A stretch of 6,410 nt of DNA from Gemmatimonadota bacterium (lineage in GTDB: Bacteria; Gemmatimonadota; Gemmatimonadetes; Longimicrobiales; Longimicrobiaceae), in contig JAHWJV010000215.1 of the NCBI GenBank assembly GCA_019348265.1, positions 1-6,410 of the forward strand, in the 5' to 3' direction. A program made the translations under genes and the position numbers. The notes below the pieces were generated by a model. That model was given only the letters and a program-made list of their open reading frames with translations, did no database searches and was not told the origin of the DNA. Every line of letters begins with the position of its first letter. The stretch's first letter is position 1. This document shows, one piece after another, positions 1 through 5,179 of this stretch.

Positions 1-417
1 CAGGCCGCCCGCGGGCTCCGCGGGGAAGAACTTCACCACCCGCAGCCCCTTCTGCAGCGCCATCTCGATCTCGGTGGGAGTGCAGACGCCCGGAAAGATC
101 GGCACCCCGATCGACTGCGCATGGTCCACGACCAGCGGGTTGAAGCCCGGGCTGACGACGAACTTCGCGCCCGCGCCCACCGCCCGGTCGACCTGGTCCG
201 GGCTCAGCACGGTCCCCGCCCCGGCCAGCATGTCCGGATAGGCCTCCGTGATCCGCCGCAGCGACTCGGCGGCGCTGGGCGTGCGGAAGGTCACCTCGGC
301 GCAGGGCAGCCCGCCCTCTACCAGCGCTCCGGCGAGCGGCACCGCGTCCTCCGGGTCCTCGATGACGATCACCGGCACGATCTTCATCTGCCGGATCCGG
401 TCCAGAATGTCGGTCAT
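1..417 (-). CDS. eda: KDPG/KHG aldolase (2-dehydro-3-deoxy-phosphogluconate aldolase), partial, C-terminus outside window
   Basis: Class I aldolase that cleaves 2-keto-3-deoxy-6-phosphogluconate to pyruvate and glyceraldehyde 3-phosphate, and often also 4-hydroxy-2-oxoglutarate; it is the last step of hexuronate breakdown in the cytoplasm. The first 139 codons are visible with no stop; the family is usually about 205-215 residues, so about two thirds is present. Visible family motifs are VPVIVIED (residues 14-21), the EVTFRTP strand (41-47) with the conserved Glu41 and Arg45, GAGTV (66-70), KFVVSPGFNP (85-94), PGVCTPTEIE (109-118), and VVKFFPAE (127-134), where Lys129 matches the Schiff-base lysine. 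The ATG is supported by an AGGA (423-426 on the complementary strand) 5 nt upstream. It starts 26 bp after the uxaB stop, so it is probably the fourth gene of the operon. I recognise the family with confidence; preference for KDPG over related keto-acids is inferred from context. Confidence 0.95.
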   Translation of the reverse strand, partial: MTDILDRIRQMKIVPVIVIEDPEDAVPLAGALVEGGLPCAEVTFRTPSAAESLRRITEAYPDMLAGAGTVLSPDQVDRAVGAGAKFVVSPGFNPLVVDHAQSIGVPIFPGVCTPTEIEMALQKGLRVVKFFPAEPAGGL

Positions 418-443
418 GATGTTCCTGAGTCGAGCGTGAAGAG

Positions 444-1970
444 CTATGCGGAGCGCGCGGCGGCGAGGTGTGCCTCGAGCGCGGCCTGCGGTCCCGCCTG
501 GGTGAGCCGAACCAGATGCGCCGTGACCGCCTCGGCGAAGCCGCGCATCTCCGTGAGATCGGTGCCCCAGAGAGTGGTATCCGAGCAGGCTGCTCGCACC
601 AGCTCGCCGATCCCCGCCTCATCGGACCCCCGGTGCGCGCTCCAGAGCGCGCGCACACGCTCGCCCTGATCGTCCTGCGGCACCGCGATTCCCGCGGCCC
701 TGCGCTGGTCGTGCAGCTCCCCGCGCATGAAGAGAAGATACGCCGCGAACCCGAAGGCGAGCGAGTCCGGCGTGCGCCCGTGCTTGATCGTGTACCGCAT
801 GATCGACGGCACGACCCGGACCCGCATCTTCATCGCCGCCTGCAGGGTGATGTCGAAGAGCGCGTGCCGGATGTAAGGGTTCGCGAAGCGGTCGACCACC
901 TCGTGGGCGAACTTCTCCGCCCCCGGCACGTCCAGGCTGGGGACGATCTCCTCGAATAGCGCCCGCTGCAGGAAAGGGCCGACCAGCGGGTGCTCCACCG
1001 CCTCGCGTACCGTCTCGCAGCCGATGAGCAGCGCGGCGGAGACCATGATCGAGTGCCCGCCGTTGAGGATGCGCACCTTGCGCTCCCGGAAGGGCGTGAC
1101 GTCGTCGGTCAGCAGGATGCCAGGGTCCGCCGCGGCGAAGCGCAGTCGCGCATGAACCGCCGGATCGGCCTGAATCGCGAAGAGCCGATACACCTCGCAC
1201 ACCGTCAGCAGCCCGTCCTCGTAGCCGAGCTCCGCGATGATGCGCTTGCGCTGCTCGCCGGTCGGCGTCCCGGGGACGATACGGTCCACGAGCGTGTTGC
1301 AGAACGGGACGGCCTCCTGGATCCAGCGCGCGAAGCGCGGATCGAGTTTCCAGCGTGCCGCGAGCGCGAGCACGATGTCGCGCAGCCGGTCGCCGTTCTC
1401 CGCGATCAGCTCGCAGGGGATGATTACCACCCCACGCGCCGGGTCGAAATCGAAAGCCTGCGCGCGCTCGAAGAGGAAGCGAGTGAGCTTGCCCGGGAAG
1501 GATCGCGGCGGGCGCATCTCGGCCTGGTCGCCCTCGTCCAGCGCGATCCCCACCTCGGTGGTGTTGGAGAACACGATCTCCAGCTCCGTGCTGCGCGCGC
1601 AGGCGAGCACGTCGTCCCAGTCGTCCCGGGCGGAGAGCGCTCGGCTGACCGAGCCGATCACCCGGTGCTCCGTGCTGGCGACTCCCTCGCTGATCCCCTG
1701 GATCGAGAGAGTGTACAGCCCCTCCTGCTCGTTCAGCACCTGGTCGCGGCCGCTCCCCGTCGAGCCGACCATCACCACCCGGCCGTCGAAGTGGCCGCTC
1801 CGGTTCGCCGCGTCGATGAAGTAGTCCACGAAGCCGCGCAGGAACGCGCCCGTGCCGAACTGTACGGCCTTCTCCGGCAGGTCGAGCAGTTCCGCGGCGG
1901 GAGCCGTTACATCGGTGCGCTCGCGAAAGGACGACGAGGAGACCAGCTCGCGGTTCAGGTTCGACTGCAT
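444..1970 (-). CDS. uxaB: Tagaturonate reductase (altronate oxidoreductase)
   Basis: NADH-dependent reductase interconverting D-tagaturonate and D-altronate, second step of galacturonate catabolism, cytoplasmic. It belongs to the polyol-specific long-chain (mannitol) dehydrogenase family. Residues are numbered from a GTG at 1973, giving 509 aa; from the ATG at 1970 it is 508, against about 483 in E. coli. The N-terminal nucleotide-binding domain opens with AVQFGTGAFLRGF (36-48), followed by EIVFSNTTEVGI (132-143) and the IIPCELI..NG stretch (184-194). PFCNTLVDRIVPG (223-235) precedes the catalytic signature KVRILNGGH (299-307), where Lys299, Asn304 and His307 have the K-x4-N-x2-H spacing of mannitol dehydrogenases. 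FANPYIRH (363-370) also matches UxaB. UxaB is preferred over the mannonate enzyme UxuB because of these motifs and the neighbouring uxaA and uxaC. The ATG overlaps the uxaA TGA by one base (TGATG). The GTG one codon earlier is an alternative; a GGAAGGGG-like purine run (1981-1992) precedes both and is closer to the GTG. Confidence 0.95.
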   Translation of the reverse strand: MQSNLNRELVSSSSFRERTDVTAPAAELLDLPEKAVQFGTGAFLRGFVDYFIDAANRSGHFDGRVVMVGSTGSGRDQVLNEQEGLYTLSIQGISEGVASTEHRVIGSVSRALSARDDWDDVLACARSTELEIVFSNTTEVGIALDEGDQAEMRPPRSFPGKLTRFLFERAQAFDFDPARGVVIIPCELIAENGDRLRDIVLALAARWKLDPRFARWIQEAVPFCNTLVDRIVPGTPTGEQRKRIIAELGYEDGLLTVCEVYRLFAIQADPAVHARLRFAAADPGILLTDDVTPFRERKVRILNGGHSIMVSAALLIGCETVREAVEHPLVGPFLQRALFEEIVPSLDVPGAEKFAHEVVDRFANPYIRHALFDITLQAAMKMRVRVVPSIMRYTIKHGRTPDSLAFGFAAYLLFMRGELHDQRRAAGIAVPQDDQGERVRALWSAHRGSDEAGIGELVRAACSDTTLWGTDLTEMRGFAEAVTAHLVRLTQAGPQAALEAHLAAARSA

Positions 1971-3487
1971 CACAGCGTAACCCCTTCCTTCCAGATGGCG
2001 ATCTCACGGTAGCCGTTCTGCTCGTTGTTGGCGAGCTGCCGGCCGGAAGCGACGTCCAGGATCTTCGCGAAGAGCCGGTCGGCGAGCTCCTCGATGGTCG
2101 CGGTGCCATCCAGGAGCGCGCCCGCGCTGAAGTCGATCCAGTGCGGCTTCTTCTCGGCGATCGCGGTGTTGGAGGCGATCTTCAGCGTGGGCACCGGGAA
2201 GCCCAGCGGGGTGCCGCGCCCGGTCGTGAAGAGCAGGATGGTCGCGCCGCTCGCCACCATCGCCGTCGACGACACGCCGTCATTCCCGGGCGCCTCCAGC
2301 AGCGAGAGGCCGCCGGTCGTGGCGGGCTCGCCGTAGCGCAGCACCTGCCGCACCGTCGCCTGCCCGCCCTTCTGGATCGCGCCGAGCGACTTCTCCTCCA
2401 GCGTCGTAAGCCCCCCCGCCTTGTTGCCGGGCGACGGGTTCTCGTACACCGGCTGGTTGTGCCGGAGGAAGTATTCCTTGAAGTCGTTCACCATCGAGAC
2501 GATCTCGCGGAACACCTCCTCGCTAGCGGCGCGGTTCATCAGCACCTGCTCGGCGCCGAACATCTCCGGCACCTCGGTGAGGATGACTCCGCCACCCAGC
2601 GCGGTCACCCGGTCCGCGATCCGGCCCACGAGTGGGTTCGCGGAGATCCCGCTGAACCCGTCCGACCCACCGCACTTGTGGCCGATGATCAGGTCGGACG
2701 CGGGGCACTCCACGCGCTGGTCGCGCTCCATCACCCGGACGAGCTCCTCGACGGCCTCGAGCCCCTCCTCCACCTCGTCCACCACCTCCTGGGTGTTGAA
2801 GAAGCGAAGCCGGCTCTGGTCGATCTCGCCCGCCATCGCCAGCAGGCTCGCCATCTGGTTGTTCTCGCAGCCGAGGCCGAGGACCAGCACGCCACCGGCG
2901 TTCGGGTGGCGGATGAGGCCCGCCAGCACACGCTGGGTGTTGGTGAGGTCGTCGCCGAGCTGGCTGCAGCCGTACGGGTGGGAGAAGGCGTGGACGCCGT
3001 CCACGCGCCCCTTGAAGCGCTCGTTGGCGGAGCGGGCGATCCGTTCGGCGGCGGTGTTCACGCAGCCGACCGTGTTGACGATCCAGATCTCGTTGCGCGT
3101 ACCCACCCGCCCGTTCGGGCGGCGGTAGCCCATGAAGGTGGGCATCCCGGCGGGCGCGGGCGTATCCCGCTGCACCGGGTGGTAGCGATACTCGAGCACC
3201 CCCTCGAGCGCCGTGCGCAGGTTGTGCGAGTGGATCCAGGCTCCAGCCGGGGTCTCCTCCGTCGCCCGGCCGATCTCGAAGCCGTACTTCAGCACCGGCT
3301 CACCCGCGGCGAGTCGACGCAGCGCGATCTTGTGGCCGGCCGGAACGTCGTCGCGCAGCAGGAGCCGCTCGCCGCCAAGCTCGATCTCCTGCCCCGCCGC
3401 GAGCGCGTCCAGAGCGACCGCCACGTTGTCGGCCGGGTGGACGTGTACGACGTCCGGCCTGTGTCGCACTTCCATGGCTCCGGGCAT
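1970..3487 (-). CDS. uxaA: Altronate dehydratase
   Basis: Dehydrates D-altronate to 2-keto-3-deoxy-D-gluconate (KDG), third step of galacturonate catabolism; a cytoplasmic enzyme of the UxaA/GarD family, whose characterised members are iron-dependent. The protein is 505 aa, close to the E. coli length of about 495. A small N-terminal SAF domain spans about 15-95 (DNVAVALDALAAG, DDVPAGHKIAL, VLKYGFEIGRA, IHSHNLRT). The large dehydratase domain follows: GTRNEIWIVNTVGC (129-142), HPYGCSQLGDD (170-180), GLGCENN (204-210), GHKCGGSDGFSGISANP (269-285), TEVPEMFGAE (304-313), NPSPGNKAGGLTTLEEKS (350-367) and TTGRGTPLGFPVPTLKI (421-437). Conserved cysteines at 142, 174, 207 and 272 lie in these motifs. 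The open frame continues to 3826, but that upstream part lies opposite uxaC in another frame and has shadow composition. The ATG at 3487 is chosen because GGAGAGG stands 5 nt before it and the SAF domain begins just after. Met5 (3475) is a weaker alternative. It follows uxaC by 17 bp. Confidence 0.96.
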   Translation of the reverse strand: MPGAMEVRHRPDVVHVHPADNVAVALDALAAGQEIELGGERLLLRDDVPAGHKIALRRLAAGEPVLKYGFEIGRATEETPAGAWIHSHNLRTALEGVLEYRYHPVQRDTPAPAGMPTFMGYRRPNGRVGTRNEIWIVNTVGCVNTAAERIARSANERFKGRVDGVHAFSHPYGCSQLGDDLTNTQRVLAGLIRHPNAGGVLVLGLGCENNQMASLLAMAGEIDQSRLRFFNTQEVVDEVEEGLEAVEELVRVMERDQRVECPASDLIIGHKCGGSDGFSGISANPLVGRIADRVTALGGGVILTEVPEMFGAEQVLMNRAASEEVFREIVSMVNDFKEYFLRHNQPVYENPSPGNKAGGLTTLEEKSLGAIQKGGQATVRQVLRYGEPATTGGLSLLEAPGNDGVSSTAMVASGATILLFTTGRGTPLGFPVPTLKIASNTAIAEKKPHWIDFSAGALLDGTATIEELADRLFAKILDVASGRQLANNEQNGYREIAIWKEGVTL

Positions 3488-3492
3488 GTCTG

Positions 3493-3499
3493 CCTCTCC
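3493..3499 (-). promoter_or_regulatory. Ribosome binding site of uxaA
   Basis: On the minus strand GGAGAGG lies 5 nt before the ATG at 3487, a strong Shine-Dalgarno match that decides the uxaA start against both the long upstream open frame and the internal Met at 3475. Its first two bases are also the outer edge of the 64-bp palindrome, so folding of that hairpin in the mRNA could affect access to this site (inference). Confidence 0.75.
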
Positions 3500-3561
3500 G
3501 GCCCTCACCCGCCGGCCCCCTCTCCCGCATGCGAGAGAGGAGGTCGGGGGGCGAGGGCCGG
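3498..3561. repeat. 64-bp imperfect palindrome (REP-like GC-rich repeat) at the uxaC/uxaA junction
   Basis: The stretch is symmetric about 3529/3530 with GCATGC at its centre. Of 32 opposed positions I count 27 Watson-Crick pairs, one G-T wobble (3515/3544) and four mismatches (3525/3534, 3518/3541, 3511/3548, 3507/3552). There is no T-run on either side in the minus-strand transcript, so it does not look like an intrinsic terminator. The pattern (CCCTC, CCGGCCCCCTCTCCCGC and its complement) resembles the dispersed GC-rich palindromes common between genes in many high-GC bacterial genomes; that family assignment is from memory. No second copy exists in this window. It supplies the uxaC C-terminal codons and stop. 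Possible roles are mRNA stabilisation, transcript processing between uxaC and uxaA, or simply a mobile repeat insertion. Confidence 0.85.
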
Positions 3562-5016
3562 CTGGTCCAGCCGGTACGTCTCGCGCGCGAGATCGTACGC
3601 CAGGGCGCGCGCCATCTCGCGGGCGTCGTCGAGATCGACGATGTGCCGCGCCACGAGGCCGGCAAGGAAGTTCGCATCCACGCGCCGCGCGAGGTCGTGC
3701 CGGGCGGGGATCGAGCAGAAGGCCCGGGTGTCGTCGTTGAAGCCCGCGGTGTTGTAGATCCCGGCCGTCTCGGTGGTGGTCTGGCGGAAGCGGATCATCC
3801 CTTCGATGGAGTCGTTGAACCACCACGCCGGCCCGAGCCGTACCGCCGGGTAGTGCCCGGCGAGCGGGGCGAGCTCCCGCGCGTAGGTCGACTCGTCCAG
3901 TGTGAAGAGCAGGAGCGTCAGCCGCGGATCGTTGCCGTACGCGTTCAGCAGGTTGCGCAGGTTCCGCGTGTACTCGGTCGACACCGGGATGTCCGCCCCC
4001 TTGTCCTGACCGTACTTCTGGAACAGTCGCGTGTTGTGATCGCGGAGTGAGCCGGGGTGGATCTGCATCACCATCCCGTCCTCGATCGACATCCGCGCCA
4101 TTTCCATGAGCATGTGCGCCTCGAAGCGGCGCTGGTCCACCGCGCTGGCCTCGCCGTCGATCGCCCGGTGGAAGAGACGCTCCGCCTCCGGCTCCGGCAG
4201 CCGCTCCGTGTACGGCTCCACTACCGCGTGGTCGGTCGACGTCGCGCCCATTTTCCGGAAGTAGGCGCGCCGGTTCTCGACCGCGTCGATGAACCCCTCG
4301 TAATGGTTGATGGGCACGCCCGACACCGCGGCCAGCTTCTCGATCTCGCCGCGCCAGCCGGGAAGGGATACGCGGAACAGGGCATCCGGACGGAACGCCG
4401 GGATCACCCGGCCGCTCCAGCCAGAGTCGCGAATCGTCCGGTGGTGCTCCAGCGTGTCCGTCGCCGCGTCCGTGGTGGTCAGCACTTCGATGTTGAATCG
4501 CTCGAACAGCGCCCGCGGCCTGAACTCCGGGGAGGTCAGCTTCTCGGCGATCTCGTCGTAGATTCGTTGCGCCGTCTCACCCGTGAGCTTCTTTCGCACG
4601 CCGAACAGGTGATACAGCTCGTAGTCGAGCCAGACGCCGGTGGGCGTGCCGCGGAAGAGGTAGTAGTGATCGCCGAAGATCTGCCAGATCTTGCGCGGGT
4701 CGGTCTCCTGCGGCTTCCCCTCCCGCGGCGGTACCCCGAGCGCCTCCATCGGGATGCCGCGCGAGTACAGCATCCGGAAGATGTAGTGGTCCGGGATGAT
4801 GATCAGCGCCGTCGGCTCCGGGAAGGGGCTGTCCTCCGCCAGGATGCGAGGATCGACGTGCCCGTGCGGGCAGACCAGCGGCAGCTGCCGCGTCTCCTCG
4901 TAGAGCGTGCGCGCGACGCCGCGTATCCCGGGATCCGCGTCGAAGAAGCGGTCTTCCGACAGGACCAGCGCGCCGGCCGTTCCCGCTGCCGGCGCCGACG
5001 CAGTCGACGAGCTCAT
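3505..5016 (-). CDS. uxaC: Glucuronate/galacturonate (uronate) isomerase
   Basis: Isomerises D-galacturonate to D-tagaturonate and D-glucuronate to D-fructuronate; cytoplasmic entry step of the pathway and a metal-dependent amidohydrolase-superfamily TIM barrel. From the ATG at 5016 it is 503 aa, longer than the E. coli enzyme (about 470). Visible motifs are the metal-binding His-x-His as CPHGHVDP (His51, His53), TTDAATDTLEHH (181-192), PAFRPD (206-211), TDHAV (261-265), QIHPGSLRDHN (318-328, His320), AWWFNDSIEGM (397-407), and DDTRAF (428-433), where Asp429 and Arg431 match the catalytic Asp-x-Arg of known UxaC. Family similarity starts around residue 20. In-frame starts further out (ATG 5061, GTG 5067) would add 15-17 residues and place the start almost on the candidate operator, so 5016 is preferred, although no clear Shine-Dalgarno precedes it. 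The last ~18 residues are encoded by the palindromic repeat and are not family-like. First gene of the minus-strand operon. Confidence 0.94.
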   Translation of the reverse strand: MSSSTASAPAAGTAGALVLSEDRFFDADPGIRGVARTLYEETRQLPLVCPHGHVDPRILAEDSPFPEPTALIIIPDHYIFRMLYSRGIPMEALGVPPREGKPQETDPRKIWQIFGDHYYLFRGTPTGVWLDYELYHLFGVRKKLTGETAQRIYDEIAEKLTSPEFRPRALFERFNIEVLTTTDAATDTLEHHRTIRDSGWSGRVIPAFRPDALFRVSLPGWRGEIEKLAAVSGVPINHYEGFIDAVENRRAYFRKMGATSTDHAVVEPYTERLPEPEAERLFHRAIDGEASAVDQRRFEAHMLMEMARMSIEDGMVMQIHPGSLRDHNTRLFQKYGQDKGADIPVSTEYTRNLRNLLNAYGNDPRLTLLLFTLDESTYARELAPLAGHYPAVRLGPAWWFNDSIEGMIRFRQTTTETAGIYNTAGFNDDTRAFCSIPARHDLARRVDANFLAGLVARHIVDLDDAREMARALAYDLARETYRLDQPALAPRPPLSHAGEGAGG

Positions 5017-5179
5017 GATTGGATCGTAGACGGGGGTGAGAATAGTCCTTGCCTTTCCCATCGGCACCTGGCCAATTTGTTAGCAGTCATAACAAAGGGC
5101 AAGTGCGGTAACCCTCCTTTCGAGGCTGAGTTCCGTGCCTGTTCGCGCCTTCACCAGGAGCCGTCCGGAGCCGACCACC
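5017..5179. promoter_or_regulatory. Divergent intergenic region between uxaC and the GH28 gene
   Basis: These 163 bp must hold the promoters for both the leftward uxaCAB-eda operon and the rightward GH28 gene if each is transcribed from its own upstream region. I see no convincing sigma-70 -35/-10 pair in either direction. The most conspicuous element is the inverted repeat at 5076-5096, which stands out as an AT-rich patch in GC-rich surroundings. For the GH28 gene, CCGGAG (5165-5170) lies 9 nt before its ATG and is the likely ribosome binding site; AGGAG at 5156-5160 is too far away. Confidence 0.55.
5076..5096. promoter_or_regulatory. Candidate operator: TTTGTTA-N7-TAACAAA inverted repeat
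   Basis: Two perfect 7-bp arms (5076-5082 and 5090-5096) flank a 7-nt spacer centred on 5086. The site lies 60 bp before the uxaC ATG and about 84 bp before the GH28 ATG, a suitable place for a dimeric repressor acting on both directions. Uronate pathways are usually controlled by GntR-, LacI- or IclR-family regulators (UxuR/ExuR, KdgR), but the sequence does not match any consensus I can name with confidence, and no regulator gene is in the window. The role is inferred from symmetry, base composition and position. Confidence 0.5.

Noticed and set aside
990..2012. Long plus-strand open frame opposite uxaB
   Set aside because: It is antisense to a well-supported enzyme, its translation is Arg/Ala/Asp/His-rich with no recognisable domain, and such frames are common opposite GC-rich genes.
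3498..3561. Palindrome as a Rho-independent terminator between uxaC and uxaA
   Set aside because: No T-run follows the stem in the minus-strand transcript, and the same four-gene pathway continues 17 bp later with a strong ribosome binding site.
2141..3757. 538-codon plus-strand open frame opposite uxaA
   Set aside because: It mirrors the codon pattern of uxaA, has low-complexity Arg/His/Val/Glu composition and crosses the palindrome and the uxaC end; there is no domain or credible start.
3488..3826. Upstream extension of the uxaA open frame into the uxaC region
   Set aside because: The extra 113 residues are Arg/Pro-rich shadow sequence overlapping uxaC in another frame; the strong ribosome binding site and the SAF domain point to a start at 3487.
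5077..5105. TTGTTA read as a -35 box for the GH28 gene
   Set aside because: At a 17-nt spacing the next hexamer is CAAGTG, which does not resemble a -10 box; the minus-strand copy also lacks one.
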